A stretch of 64,000 nt of DNA, from positions 124,001-188,000 of the forward strand of contig NZ_JAUSVX010000008.1 of NCBI RefSeq assembly GCF_030814995.1, in the 5' to 3' direction. Position numbers and translations under genes: made by a program. The notes below the pieces were generated by a model. It was not told the origin of the DNA. It was given only the letters and a program-made list of their open reading frames with translations, and made no database searches. Positions 43,348 to 52,840 of the stretch are shown one piece after another (positions within the stretch are counted from its first letter, which is position 1; each line of letters begins with the position of its first letter). This stretch comes from Labrys wisconsinensis. GTDB lineage: Bacteria > Pseudomonadota > Alphaproteobacteria > Rhizobiales > Labraceae.

Positions 43348-45387
43348 ATGAAGCCCTTCTCTTCCCTCTACAGCCACGAATTCCTGCGCATTGCCGCCTG
43401 CGTGCCGCGTGCTGCCGTGGCGGATCCGGATTTCGCCGTTGCCGAGACCCTGCGCCTCGCCGCCGAAGGCGATGCGGCCAGGGTCGGCGTGATGCTGTTC
43501 CCGGAGCTCGGGCTCTCCTCCTACGCCATCGACGACCTCCTGTTCCAGGACGCGCTGCTCGACGCGGTCGAGCGGGCGATCGAGCGCATCGCCGAGGCCT
43601 CGCGCACGCTCTTCCCGGTGCTGGTGGTCGGCGCGCCGCTGCGCCGCGAGGGGCGGCTCTACAACACGGCCGTCGCGATCCATCGCGGCGCCGTGCTCGG
43701 CGCCGTGCCGAAGAGCTACCTGCCCAACTATCGCGAATTCTACGAGCGCCGGCACTTCACCTCCGGGCTCGGCGTCACCGGCGGGGAGATCGCCGTCGCC
43801 GGGCACAGCGTGCCGTTCGGCGTCGACCTCCTGTTCCGCTCCGAGGGCTCGGTGCCCTTCACCTTCCATGTCGAGATCTGCGAAGACATCTGGGTGCCGC
43901 TGCCGCCCTCGACGCGCGCCGCTCTTGCCGGCGCCGAGGTGCTCCTCAACCTCTCGGCCAGCAACATCACCATCGGCAAGGCCGAGATGCGCCGCCTGCT
44001 CTGCGCCAGCCATTCGGCCCGCACCGTCGCCGCCTATGCCTATTCCGCCGCCGGGCCGGGGGAATCGACCACCGACCTCGCCTGGGACGGCCATGCCGCC
44101 GTGTTCGAGAACGGCGTGCGCCTGGCCGAGACCGAGCGCTTCCCGAGGGACGCGGTGGTGGCGACCGCCGACATCGACCTCGGGCGGCTGCGCCAGGAGC
44201 GCATGCGGCTCAACAGCTTCGGCGACTGCGTGCAGGCGGAGGGCGAGGGGGCGTTCCGTCTCGTGCCGTTCCGGATGGAGGCGCCCGACGAGGCGGTGGC
44301 GCTGGAGCGGGCGGTGGAGCGCTTCCCCTTCGTGCCCTCCGATCCCACGCGGCTGCGCGAGGACTGCTACGAGGCCTACAACATCCAGGTCCAGGGCTTG
44401 GCCAAGCGCCTGGAGGCGACCGGCCTGCAGCGCGCCGTGATCGGCGTCTCCGGCGGCCTCGATTCCACCCAGGCGCTGATCGTCACGACCCGGGCGATGG
44501 ACCTGATCGGCCGCGACCGCAAGAACGTGCTTGCCTACACGCTGCCCGGCTTCGCCACCTCGGATGCGACCAAGGCCAATGCCTGGGCGCTGATCCGCGC
44601 GCTCGGGGTGAGCGGCGAGGAGATCGACATCCGCCCGGCGGCCAGGCAGATGCTCGCCGACATGCATCATCCCTTCGGCCGGGGCGAGCCGGTCTACGAC
44701 GTCACCTTCGAGAACGTGCAGGCGGGGCTGCGCACCGACTATCTCTTCCGCCTCGCCAACCACCACGGCGGGCTGGTGGTCGGCACTGGCGACCTCTCCG
44801 AGCTGGGGCTCGGCTGGTGCACCTACGGCGTCGGCGACCACATGTCCCATTACAACGTCAACGCGTCGGTCTCCAAGACGCTGATCCAGCACCTGATCCG
44901 CTTCGTCGCCGGCTCCGGCGACGTCAGCGAGGAGACCGCGCGCGTGCTGCTCGCCGTGCTCGCCACCGAGATCTCGCCGGAGCTGGTGCCGGCCGCGGCC
45001 GGGCAGACCATCCAGTCGACCCAGCAGATCGTCGGGCCCTATGCCCTGCAGGACTTCAACCTCTACTACCTCACGCGCTACGGCTTCCGGCCCTCGAAGA
45101 TCGCCTTCCTGGCGCACCATGCCTGGGGCGATGCCGGGCTCGGCGCCTGGCCGGCCGACCTGCCGGCCGCCGATCGCCGCGCCTATTCGCTGGCCGAGAT
45201 CCGGCACTGGCTGACCGTGTTTCTCCGCCGCTTCTTCGTCAGCCAGTTCAAGCGCTCGACGCTGCCGAACGGGCCGAAGATCTCCTCGGGCGGCTCGCTG
45301 TCGCCGCGCGGCGACTGGCGCGCGCCTTCCGACGGAACCGCCAAGGTCTGGCTGGAGGAGCTCGAGGCCCACGTGCCGGCCTCCTGA
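43348..45387 (+). CDS. nadE: Glutamine-dependent NAD+ synthetase
   Basis: NadE amidates nicotinate adenine dinucleotide to NAD using ammonia from glutamine. The 679-residue two-domain form has an N-terminal nitrilase glutaminase (Glu53, Lys122, Cys178 in VEICEDIW). The C-terminal synthetase domain has the PP-loop SGGLDST (368-374), followed by [16 protein letters not shown] start at ATG 43348 with GAGG upstream; in-frame upstream sequence is not coding. It is monocistronic, divergent from mnmA and convergent with a GGDEF gene, with a hairpin in between. Confidence 0.96.
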   Translation: MKPFSSLYSHEFLRIAACVPRAAVADPDFAVAETLRLAAEGDAARVGVMLFPELGLSSYAIDDLLFQDALLDAVERAIERIAEASRTLFPVLVVGAPLRREGRLYNTAVAIHRGAVLGAVPKSYLPNYREFYERRHFTSGLGVTGGEIAVAGHSVPFGVDLLFRSEGSVPFTFHVEICEDIWVPLPPSTRAALAGAEVLLNLSASNITIGKAEMRRLLCASHSARTVAAYAYSAAGPGESTTDLAWDGHAAVFENGVRLAETERFPRDAVVATADIDLGRLRQERMRLNSFGDCVQAEGEGAFRLVPFRMEAPDEAVALERAVERFPFVPSDPTRLREDCYEAYNIQVQGLAKRLEATGLQRAVIGVSGGLDSTQALIVTTRAMDLIGRDRKNVLAYTLPGFATSDATKANAWALIRALGVSGEEIDIRPAARQMLADMHHPFGRGEPVYDVTFENVQAGLRTDYLFRLANHHGGLVVGTGDLSELGLGWCTYGVGDHMSHYNVNASVSKTLIQHLIRFVAGSGDVSEETARVLLAVLATEISPELVPAAAGQTIQSTQQIVGPYALQDFNLYYLTRYGFRPSKIAFLAHHAWGDAGLGAWPADLPAADRRAYSLAEIRHWLTVFLRRFFVSQFKRSTLPNGPKISSGGSLSPRGDWRAPSDGTAKVWLEELEAHVPAS

Positions 45388-45388
45388 G

Positions 45389-45425
45389 GCCGGCCGAACC
45401 TGAGCTCTCCCGCCTCACGGCCGGC
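45389..45425. terminator. Possible bidirectional terminator hairpin
   Basis: GCCGGCCG (45389-45396) and CGGCCGGC (45418-45425) are perfect 8-bp arms with a 21-nt loop, lying between the convergent nadE and GGDEF genes. No T tract is present, so it is weak evidence. Confidence 0.3.
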
Positions 45426-45435
45426 GGCGCGGGGC

Positions 45436-47106
45436 TCAGGACCGGTCGCCGGCCGGCGCCAGGATCCAGGTGCCGCGGCCGGCCGCCTTGGCGGCGTAGA
45501 GCGCGGCGTCGGCCCGGGCCATCAGCCGGTCGGCGTCCTCGCCGGGCTCCAGGCGGGCGAGGCCGATGCTGACGCCGATGCCGACGAGGGCGCCGTCGAC
45601 CTGGAAGGGCGCGCGCATGGTCGCCACCAGGCGCTCTGCGGTCTCCGCGAGGTCGTCCGCGTCGGAGCGGTGGATCACCGCGAACTCGTCGCCGCCGAGG
45701 CGGGCGACGAGATCGGCGCCGGGCACGGCCGAGCGCAGGCGGTCGGCGACCAGGCGCAGCACCGCGTCGCCGGCGGCGTGGCCGAAGGTGTCGTTCACCG
45801 GCTTGAAGCCGTCGAGGTCGAGGCAGAACAGGGCCGTCCACGGACCCTGTGGCTCGGCCAGCGCCTGGTCGAGGGCACGATGGAACTGCATGCGGTTGGC
45901 GAGGCCCGTCAGAGCGTCGTGCATGGCCAGATGGGCGACGCGTTCCTCGGCCCGCACCCGCTTGGTGACGTCGAGGATCGCCACCAGGAGGCCGGGCACG
46001 GCACCGGCCATGGTGCGCACGAACAGGAGGACGGCGATCTCCCCGCCGTCGGCGCAGCGGTGGCGCCAGACCGTCTCGGCCTCCGAGGCCCGGTCGGCCG
46101 AATGCAGCATGGCGGCGGCCCGGACGGCTTCGCCGGGAACGTGCAGGTCGGGCGCCGCCATCGCCAGGAAGGCCTCGCGGCCGAGGCCGTAGCGGCGGAT
46201 GGCTGCCGCGTTGACGGCGGTGAGGCGCAGCGTCGCCGGGTCGAGCAGCAGCAGCGGCACCGGATTCTCGTCGAACAGCAGGCGGAAGGTCTCCTCGCGC
46301 TGCTTCAGCTCGGTGATGTCGACGCGCACGCCGATGGTGCTGCCGTCGGACAGGCGCCGGTCGTCGTAGCGCATCCAGCGCCCGTCGCGCATCTCCTGCT
46401 CCTCCTGGATGGCGGGCAGGGCGTGCTTGGCCATGCGGTAGGCGAGCCAGGCTTCCGGATCGCCGGCCGCCTCGGGCATGCGGCCGCTGGCGGCGCTCGC
46501 GCGCAGGATGTCGAGAAAGGCGACGCCCGGGCGCAGCAGCCCCGATATCTCGGGGTAGAGCTCGGCATAGCGGCCGTTCCACAGGACATAGCGGTCCTCG
46601 GGGTCGAGCACGCAGACGGCATGCGGCTGCATCTCGATCACCTCGCGCAGGCGGTCATGCGCGGCGCGCGCCTCGGCCTCGGCCCTGCGGGCCTGGGCAT
46701 GCGCCTCCTCCAGCATGGCCTCGCTCACCGTGCGGTCGAGGATCGAGCGGAGCATGGCGCCGGTCAGGGCATGGCTTCCCTCGCCCCAGGCGACGAAGGA
46801 GACCTCCACCGGCAGCACCGCGCCGTCGCGCCGCAGCACCACCGTCTCGACCTGGCGGGAGCGGGCGAGGTCCTCGGCCACGCTCGGCCAGGCGCCGACC
46901 ACGCCGCGCACCGACACGCCCAGAAGGCGATCTGCCGGCCGGTCCAGCAGCCTCAGGGCGGCGGCGTTGGCGAAGACGATGCGGCCGGCGGCATCGGCGC
47001 ACAGCACCGCGTCGGGAATGCCGTGCAGAAGGGAAACGGCGTCCGGCGGGCCGAAGCTCGAGCCCGGCTCGCCGGCCTGCAATCGGGATCTCGCCGTGTC
47101 GGACAC
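45436..47106 (-). CDS. Diguanylate cyclase with PAS sensor domains
   Basis: This 556-residue protein has about three PAS regions. The first begins LHGIPDAVLCADAAGRIVFAN, the second MQPHAVCVLDPEDRYVLWNG, and the third FRLLFDENPVPLLLLDPATL. A C-terminal GGDEF domain has the intact signature GGDEF at 471-475. It should make cyclic di-GMP in response to an unknown signal. No membrane helix and no EAL domain are seen. I start at GTG 47106, preceded by GAGGGCGAGG; there is no nearby in-frame ATG. The frame upstream is open but reads as non-coding. Confidence 0.87.
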   Translation of the reverse strand: MSDTARSRLQAGEPGSSFGPPDAVSLLHGIPDAVLCADAAGRIVFANAAALRLLDRPADRLLGVSVRGVVGAWPSVAEDLARSRQVETVVLRRDGAVLPVEVSFVAWGEGSHALTGAMLRSILDRTVSEAMLEEAHAQARRAEAEARAAHDRLREVIEMQPHAVCVLDPEDRYVLWNGRYAELYPEISGLLRPGVAFLDILRASAASGRMPEAAGDPEAWLAYRMAKHALPAIQEEQEMRDGRWMRYDDRRLSDGSTIGVRVDITELKQREETFRLLFDENPVPLLLLDPATLRLTAVNAAAIRRYGLGREAFLAMAAPDLHVPGEAVRAAAMLHSADRASEAETVWRHRCADGGEIAVLLFVRTMAGAVPGLLVAILDVTKRVRAEERVAHLAMHDALTGLANRMQFHRALDQALAEPQGPWTALFCLDLDGFKPVNDTFGHAAGDAVLRLVADRLRSAVPGADLVARLGGDEFAVIHRSDADDLAETAERLVATMRAPFQVDGALVGIGVSIGLARLEPGEDADRLMARADAALYAAKAAGRGTWILAPAGDRS

Positions 47107-47327
47107 GCCTCGCCCTCGTTGCGGAAGCCATTGGCATAGCCCCGGGACGGTTAAGATTGCGAGCGCAGGCGGGCAGGCGTGCTCCCCCGTCTTCGATTTG
47201 GATGAATATTGACTTACCCCGGCCGCCGACGCGCGATCGGCCGGCGACTTCGGGGGCGTCTTCGGCCGGCGAGGCTTGCCGCCCGCCCGCACCCGTCCTA
47301 TGAGGCGGTTTCCCGCCGGAGACCGCC

Positions 47328-47843
47328 ATGCCCGCGACGCCCGAAGACCTCATCGCCTTCCTCGAGACGCTCGGCATCGCCACGACCACCGTCGAGCATG
47401 CGGCGCTCCACACGGTGGAGGATTCCAAGGCCCTGCGCGGCGAGATATCGGGCGGCCACACCAAGAACCTGTTCCTCAAGGACCGCAAGGGCGCGCTGTT
47501 CCTGGTGGTGGCGGAGGAGGACGCGCGCATCGACCTGAAGCGCATCCACGAGATCATCGGCGCCAGCGGCAAGGTCTCCTTCGGCTCGGCGGAGCTGCTG
47601 GTCGAGGCCTGGGGCGTGCAGCCGGGCGCGGTCACGCCCTTCGGCGCGATCAACGACCGGGAGGGGCGGGTGAGCGTGGTGCTGGACGAGGCGCTGATGC
47701 GTCACGGCGTGCTCAACCACCACCCCCTGGTCAACACGCGCACCACCTCGATCCGGCGCGAGGACCTCGTCGCCTTCCTCCGCGCGACCGGCCACGAGCC
47801 GAAGATCCTGGCCGTCTCCGCCGGCGCGGCCGAGCATGTGTGA
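47328..47843 (+). CDS. YbaK/ProX-type prolyl-tRNA synthetase-associated domain protein
   Basis: This 171-residue single-domain trans-editing protein shows GGHTKNLFLKDRKG near residue 42, with the lysine typical of YbaK/ProX. GVLNHHPLVNTRTTSI in the second half places it with the ProXp-ala type that hydrolyses mischarged Ala-tRNA-Pro. It is likely cytoplasmic. It is a single gene, and the next (thioredoxin-like) starts 96 nt downstream on the same strand. The specificity call is from memory of family motifs. Confidence 0.83.
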   Translation: MPATPEDLIAFLETLGIATTTVEHAALHTVEDSKALRGEISGGHTKNLFLKDRKGALFLVVAEEDARIDLKRIHEIIGASGKVSFGSAELLVEAWGVQPGAVTPFGAINDREGRVSVVLDEALMRHGVLNHHPLVNTRTTSIRREDLVAFLRATGHEPKILAVSAGAAEHV

Positions 47844-47939
47844 GGCCGGCCCGATCCGGCTTGCGGGTCGGGCTGTTGCCTTTTCGCCCGGCCGCTCCCA
47901 TTTAAGCGGCCATCTCCTGTCACCAAAGAGTGAACGATC

Positions 47940-48833
47940 ATGAGCGCTGAAGCGGCCGGTGCGGACGGACTGATCAAGAACACCACGACGCAGGCCTTCA
48001 TGGCGGATGTCGTCCAGGAATCGATGAAGCAGCCGGTGCTGGTCGACTTCTGGGCGGAGTGGTGCGGCCCCTGCAAGCAGCTGACCCCGGTGCTGGAGAA
48101 GGTGGTCCGCGCCGCCAAGGGCAAGGTCAAGCTGGTCAAGATGGACATCGACAAATATCCGCAGATCGCCGGCCAGCTCGGCGTGCAGTCGATCCCGGCC
48201 GTCTTCGCCTTCTCCAAGGGCCAGCCGGTCGACGGCTTCATGGGTGCGTTGCCCGAGAGCCAGGTCAAGGCGTTCATCGACAAGATCGCCGGCCCGGGCG
48301 GGCCGGACGAGATCGAGCTGATCCTGGCCGATGCCGAGGCGGCGCTCGCCGCCGGCGACTTCCCGGGCGCCTCGCAGCTCTTCGCCCAGGTGTTCGAGGA
48401 GGACGGCGAGAACCTCAAGGCCATCGCCGGCCTGGCGCGCTGCGCCGTCGGCGCGGGCGAGCTGGAGCAGGCCAAGGCGACGCTGTCGCTGGCGCCCAAG
48501 GGCAAGGAGAACGACCCCCTGCTCGCCAGCGTCAGGGCGCAGATCGAGCTTGCCGAGCAGGCGGCCGCGGTCGGCGATTTCGCGCCGCTGGAGAAGCGGA
48601 TCGCCGCCGATCCCAAGGACTACCAGGCGCGCTTCGACCTGGCGCTCGGCCTCGCCGCCGCCGGCCGGCGCGAGGAGGCGGTCGACCAGCTCCTGGAGAT
48701 CGCCCGGCGCGACCGCAAATGGAACGACGACGGCGCGCGCAAGCAGCTCGTCCAGTTTTTCGAAGCCTGGGGGCCGATGGATGAGAGCACGATCGGCGGC
48801 CGGCGGCGGCTGTCCTCGATCCTGTTCGCCTGA
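47940..48833 (+). CDS. Thioredoxin-fold protein with TPR domain (CnoX/YbbN-like)
   Basis: This 297-residue protein has an N-terminal thioredoxin domain with active site Cys42-Cys45 in AEWCGPCKQ (E. coli CnoX lacks one of these cysteines). A helical TPR part follows from about residue 120 ([19 protein letters not shown] ... [24 protein letters not shown]). It probably works as a chaperone-like redox protein (chaperedoxin) in the cytoplasm. It precedes the Lon N-domain and Trm112 genes on the same strand with small gaps, a set I recall as conserved in this order. Confidence 0.86.
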   Translation: MSAEAAGADGLIKNTTTQAFMADVVQESMKQPVLVDFWAEWCGPCKQLTPVLEKVVRAAKGKVKLVKMDIDKYPQIAGQLGVQSIPAVFAFSKGQPVDGFMGALPESQVKAFIDKIAGPGGPDEIELILADAEAALAAGDFPGASQLFAQVFEEDGENLKAIAGLARCAVGAGELEQAKATLSLAPKGKENDPLLASVRAQIELAEQAAAVGDFAPLEKRIAADPKDYQARFDLALGLAAAGRREEAVDQLLEIARRDRKWNDDGARKQLVQFFEAWGPMDESTIGGRRRLSSILFA

Positions 48834-48863
48834 GGCGACCGTCCACGGAGGGCGAGGGCTGGC

Positions 48864-49523
48864 ATGGCCCATGCGATGAGGGAGCCGGGCGACCTCCCGG
48901 CAGTGATCCCGGTCTTCCCGCTGGCGGGAGCGCTGCTGCTGCCGCGCGGCCACATGCCGCTCAACATCTTCGAGCCGCGCTATCTCGCCATGGTCGACGA
49001 CGCCCTGCGCGGGCCGCGGCTGATCGGCATGATCCAGCCCGAGGCCGAGGACGCGTCCGACGTGCCGCGCCTCTACCATGTCGGCTGCGTCGGCCGCATC
49101 ACCTCCTTCTCCGAGACCGGCGACGGGCGCTATCTCATCCAGCTCACCGGCGTGGCGCGCTTCCGCGTGCTGGAGGAGCCCGTCGTGGCCACGCCCTATC
49201 GCCAGTGCCGGGTGACAGCCGAGCCCTTCGCCGTCGACTTCAAGCCGCGGGCCGGAGAGGGAGAGGTCGACCGCGACGCGCTGATCCGCACGCTGCGCGC
49301 CTATATCGACGCCACCGGGCTGCAGGCGGACTGGGACGCCATCCGCCAGGCGCCGAACGAGGCGCTCGTCAACGCCCTGTCGATGATGAGCCCGTTCGGC
49401 GTGCGCGAGAAACAGGCGCTGCTGGAGGCGGCATCGCTGAAGCAGCGGGCGGACATGCTGGTGGCGATCACCGAGATCGAGCTCGCCAAGAACGGTCCGG
49501 GCGGCGACGGCCCGCTGCAGTAG
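48864..49523 (+). CDS. Lon substrate-binding (LonN) domain protein
   Basis: This 219-residue protein is made only of the N-terminal domain of Lon protease: [26 protein letters not shown] near residue 15, then [13 protein letters not shown]. There is no ATPase or protease part. Such proteins may bind unfolded proteins or regulate Lon. It starts after GAGGGCGAGG, 30 nt from the thioredoxin-TPR gene, and Trm112 follows after 26 nt, so the three may be one operon linked to protein quality control. Confidence 0.85.
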   Translation: MAHAMREPGDLPAVIPVFPLAGALLLPRGHMPLNIFEPRYLAMVDDALRGPRLIGMIQPEAEDASDVPRLYHVGCVGRITSFSETGDGRYLIQLTGVARFRVLEEPVVATPYRQCRVTAEPFAVDFKPRAGEGEVDRDALIRTLRAYIDATGLQADWDAIRQAPNEALVNALSMMSPFGVREKQALLEAASLKQRADMLVAITEIELAKNGPGGDGPLQ

Positions 49524-49549
49524 ATCGGCCCCGCCCGCAGGAGAACGCC

Positions 49550-49750
49550 ATGCCCAACAGCGCCCCGTCCCGCCCTCCCCAGCTCGTCGACCCCAAGCTC
49601 CTGGAGCTGCTGGTCTGCCCGCTGACCAAGGCGACGCTGGACTATGACCGCGAGCGGCAGGAGCTGATCTCGCGCCCGGCCAAGCTCGCCTATCCCATCC
49701 GCGACGGCATCCCGATCATGCTCCCCGAGGAGGCGCGGCCGATCGAGTGA
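49550..49750 (+). CDS. Trm112-family small protein
   Basis: This 66-residue protein has the Trm112 pattern [19 protein letters not shown], followed by [25 protein letters not shown]. Only one cysteine remains, so zinc binding like that of eukaryotic Trm112 is unlikely. In bacteria these proteins are small putative activators of methyltransferases, but this is not established. It starts after GCAGGAGAA and is the last gene of the plus-strand set. Confidence 0.88.
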   Translation: MPNSAPSRPPQLVDPKLLELLVCPLTKATLDYDRERQELISRPAKLAYPIRDGIPIMLPEEARPIE

Positions 49751-49843
49751 TGCCGGCGGCCGATGAGCTCGACTCGTCGGCCGTCGGCCAAGCCTGGGTA
49801 ACCCGGCGGCGGCGCTCGAAGACCGGGGCCGATGGTCGACCGG

Positions 49844-51562
49844 TCAGGGCACGCTGTAGGCCTTGTACTTGTCGAGCAGCCGCACCGGCTTGCGCAGCGC
49901 GTCGCGCCGGAAGGGATCGCCGAGCTCCTGCGTCACCATCACCTCGATGACGGTGGCGACATCGCTCTGCGCCGCGGCGCGGACGGCGTCGCCGATCGCG
50001 TCGGGATGCTCGACGCGGATGCCGCGCGCGCCCATCGCCTGCGCAACGGCGGCGAAGCTCGGATTGGCGAGGTTGGTGCCGATATAGCGGTCGGCGTAGT
50101 AGTCGATCTGGTTCTTCTTCTCCGCGCCCCACTGGCCGTTGTTGAACACCACGGCGGTGGCCGGGATGTTCTCGCGCACGCAGGTCAGCGTCTCCTGCAG
50201 CGACATGCCCCAGGCGCCGTCGCCGACATAGGCGAAGGCCGGCCGGTCGGGCCGCGCCACCTTGGCGCCGATGGCGGTGGGGAAGGCATAGCCGCAATTG
50301 CCGAAGCTCATGGCGGCGAAGAAGGAGTTCGGCGCCTCGAAGCGCAGGTAGGAATTGGACACCGAGCAGATATTGCCGATGTCGGTGGTCACCATGGCAT
50401 TGCCGGGCAGCGCCTTCTCCAATCCGCGCAGGGCGCGGCGCGGGGCGATCGGCGCGCCGTCGGCCTGGCCCCAGCGGTCGAGCTCGGCCTCCCAGGCCGC
50501 CTTCTGGCCGGCGATCTCCTCCAGGCGGCGCTCGCGGTTGGCATGGGCGGCGAGGGCGCGGTTGCCGGTCTCCAGGCGCTTGAGGATCTCCACCGCGGCG
50601 GCGCGGGCGTCGCCGCAGATGCCGACCGCGGCCTGCTTCACCAGCCCGAGCTTGCGCGGGTTCATGTCGACCTGGATCAGCCTGGCCGTCTTCGGCCAAT
50701 AGTCGATGCCGTGCTGGGGCAGGGTGCCGAACGGGCCGAGGCGGGTGCCGAGCGCCAGCACCACGTCGGCCTGGGCCAGGAGCTTCATCGCCGCCTTCGA
50801 GCCCTGATAGCCGATCGGCCCGGTCCAGAGCCGGTGGCTGCGCGGGAAGGAATCGTTGTGGAGATAGGTGTTGACCACCGGCGCGTCGAGATGCTCGGCG
50901 AGCCTCACCACGTCGTCGACGCCGCCGGACATCACCACGCCGCCGCCCGACAGGATCACCGGGAACTCGGCCTCGGACAAGAGCCGCACCGCGTCCTCGA
51001 GGCTGTTCGGCCCGCCGGCCGGGCGCTCCACCCGTATCGGCACGGGAATATGGGCGTCGAACTCGCCGTAGAACAGGTCTCGCGGGATGTTGAACTGGGT
51101 CGGCCCGCGCTCCAGCAGGGCATAATCGAAGCAGCGGCCGAGCAGCTCGGGAATGCGCGCCTGGTTGGAGCAGTGCACCTGGTACTTGGTGATCTTCTCG
51201 AAGAAGGGCAGCTGCTCCGTCTCCTGGAAGCCGCCGAGCCCCTGGGTGTTGGAACCGGTCTCGGGCGTGATCACCACGACCGGCGAATGCGCCCAGTAGG
51301 CGGCGGCCACCGCCGTGACGAAATTGGTGATGCCCGGCCCGTTCTGGGCGATGCACACGCCGGGCCGGCCGGTGGCGCGGGCATAGCCGTCGGCCATGTG
51401 GCCGGCGCCCTGCTCGTGCGCCACCGAGACGAAGCGGATGCCGGCGGGCTCGAACAGGTCGAGCGCGTCCATATAGGCCGAGCCGACGATGCCGAAGACA
51501 TGGGTGACCCCCTGCGCCACCAGGGTCTCGACGAAGGCTTCGCTGGCGGACATGCGGGTCAT
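49844..51562 (-). CDS. xsc: Sulfoacetaldehyde acetyltransferase
   Basis: Xsc converts sulfoacetaldehyde and phosphate to acetyl phosphate and sulfite using thiamine diphosphate, the C-S bond-breaking step of taurine and other C2 sulfonate breakdown. The 572-residue protein has the N-terminal pattern FGIVGSAYMDALDLF, the ThDP glutamate Glu50 in AHEQGAGHMADGYA, and the C-terminal GDG...NN cofactor motif (YVGDGAWGMSLQET, VVFNNGQWGAEKKNQID). The last is a known feature of this group among ThDP enzymes. The gene stands alone. A MocR regulator and an aminotransferase lie 1.3-4 kb further on, and a TauE/SafE gene about 10 kb away. Confidence 0.93.
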   Translation of the reverse strand: MTRMSASEAFVETLVAQGVTHVFGIVGSAYMDALDLFEPAGIRFVSVAHEQGAGHMADGYARATGRPGVCIAQNGPGITNFVTAVAAAYWAHSPVVVITPETGSNTQGLGGFQETEQLPFFEKITKYQVHCSNQARIPELLGRCFDYALLERGPTQFNIPRDLFYGEFDAHIPVPIRVERPAGGPNSLEDAVRLLSEAEFPVILSGGGVVMSGGVDDVVRLAEHLDAPVVNTYLHNDSFPRSHRLWTGPIGYQGSKAAMKLLAQADVVLALGTRLGPFGTLPQHGIDYWPKTARLIQVDMNPRKLGLVKQAAVGICGDARAAAVEILKRLETGNRALAAHANRERRLEEIAGQKAAWEAELDRWGQADGAPIAPRRALRGLEKALPGNAMVTTDIGNICSVSNSYLRFEAPNSFFAAMSFGNCGYAFPTAIGAKVARPDRPAFAYVGDGAWGMSLQETLTCVRENIPATAVVFNNGQWGAEKKNQIDYYADRYIGTNLANPSFAAVAQAMGARGIRVEHPDAIGDAVRAAAQSDVATVIEVMVTQELGDPFRRDALRKPVRLLDKYKAYSVP

Positions 51563-51694
51563 GGCGGGGCTCCACGGGACGGCACCGGACGATAGCGTCG
51601 AGGCGGGGCGGGCCTTAGGGCCAAGAGCATGGATCAGGCAGGGCCAGGCCGGCGGCGCGGCAGATGTCCGCCGGTGACGTTTGCGTCCGGGCGC

Positions 51695-51967
51695 CTACCT
51701 CTTGGCTTTCTCGCGCCGGCGCTTCGGGGCCGCCGTTGCGGCCGCGCGGTCGGCCGCCTCGCGGGCCTGCTGCACCAGGAGCGCTTCGTCCGCCTCCTTG
51801 GCCAGCCTGAGGGCGCGCAGCCGCAGGGTCTTGGCCTGCTGCGCCTGGCGCTCGATCGCCTCGCGCTCCATGGCCTGGGCCGCTTCCTGCTGGCGAATCT
51901 TGGTCTTGGTGAAATTCGAATGGGCCTGCCGAATAGCCTCCTCGGAGGATCGCGTGCGCGAGGTCAT
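51695..51967 (-). CDS. DUF6481 family small coiled-coil protein
   Basis: This 90-residue, highly charged helical protein reads HSNFTKTKIRQQEAAQAMEREAIERQAQQ, with Ala/Glu/Arg-rich heptad-like repeats and a basic end PKRRREKAKR. I recall such proteins as DUF6481 in Hyphomicrobiales; no function is known. It starts after AGGAAC. Two other small charged proteins follow upstream on the same strand. Confidence 0.72.
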   Translation of the reverse strand: MTSRTRSSEEAIRQAHSNFTKTKIRQQEAAQAMEREAIERQAQQAKTLRLRALRLAKEADEALLVQQAREAADRAAATAAPKRRREKAKR

Positions 51968-52100
51968 GGTTCGTTCCTGAATTCGTGGTCTCGATGAAGA
52001 GGCGCTCCGCCCGGGCCTGGAAGGCGGGATGCAACCCCACGGAGACGGTGCCGTACCGGATGGCTCACCCGGGACGGCTTGCCGCAACGTAATGTCCGCC

Positions 52101-52244
52101 CTATTTCTTGCCGCCCTTGGTCGGGGTGGAGCCGATCGGCTTGACCGGCGTCAGCGAGCCGAGCGGTGCTGCCGGCGTGGCCTTCGGCTTGTCCTTCTTG
52201 GGCTTTCGCGTCTCGCGATTGCTGCGCATCTGACCTTTGGCCAT
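52101..52244 (-). CDS. Very small basic protein, 47 residues
   Basis: A strong ribosome site (AGAGGAGAC) precedes ATG 52244. The protein starts MAKGQMRSNRETRKPKKDKP and continues with Ala/Pro/Gly and ends KGGKK. About one third of residues are Lys or Arg, so it may bind RNA or DNA or the ribosome. I recall close relatives as short conserved hypothetical proteins in this order. The frame is open upstream, but that part lies across the next gene and is not coding. Confidence 0.65.
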   Translation of the reverse strand: MAKGQMRSNRETRKPKKDKPKATPAAPLGSLTPVKPIGSTPTKGGKK

Positions 52245-52294
52245 GGTCTGTCTCCTCTGTGGGGCAGGGGTGAAACGATCGGCCGCCGTCGAGC

Positions 52295-52597
52295 TCAGTC
52301 GGGCTCGGCCTGATCGAGCAACCGGTCGAAATCGGCGAGAACCGCCTCGATCAGCTTGGTGTGGCGCGGGTCGTGGCCGCTCGGGCTCTTGGCGAAAAGT
52401 CCGAGCAGATAGCGTGCCTTGGCGACGGCATCGTGCCATTCCGTCGCTGGGGCGGCCAGAAGGAAACGTTCGAGCTCGTCCTGCCGGGCCTGCAGCGCCG
52501 CACGGTCGGCCTCGACCTCCGCCATCAGACGACGCAGCCGCGTCGCCTTCTGCGCCGCCATGCCACGACGGCTGTCGAGATCGATCGGTGAATCCAT
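52295..52597 (-). CDS. Small helical protein of unknown function
   Basis: This 100-residue protein has a clear coiled-coil start (KATRLRRLMAEVEADRAALQARQDELERFLLAAP). WHDAVAKARYLLGLFAK and HTKLIEAVLADFDRLL follow. There are no cysteines or membrane helices. The start at 52597 was chosen where the hydrophobic-helical pattern begins. The 243-nt region upstream is AT-rich near 52720-52760 and probably holds its promoter. The function is unknown. Confidence 0.65.
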   Translation of the reverse strand: MDSPIDLDSRRGMAAQKATRLRRLMAEVEADRAALQARQDELERFLLAAPATEWHDAVAKARYLLGLFAKSPSGHDPRHTKLIEAVLADFDRLLDQAEPD

Positions 52598-52840
52598 CGC
52601 GGGCCGCCCTGCGGAAAAGAAAAGACGAGCAAGAACGTGCTGAGGATGGCAGCCGGTTGCGCCGGATTTTTCCATTCTCGGCCGGATGCTGCGCAAAATG
52701 ACATCGCATCATCTAGCAAGAATTCCGGGATTTTTCAAATTAAAACAAGAAATTATGGGAGATGCCCGCACGGGGCGGACCGCTCCGCCGTCCGGACGGG
52801 CGCCATGGCGGGGCCGTCATGCTCCTGTCCGGGGCGGGGC

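Noticed and set aside
43276-45372. 698-codon minus-strand open frame over nadE
   Set aside because: nadE on the plus strand has all catalytic motifs; the antisense frame has none.
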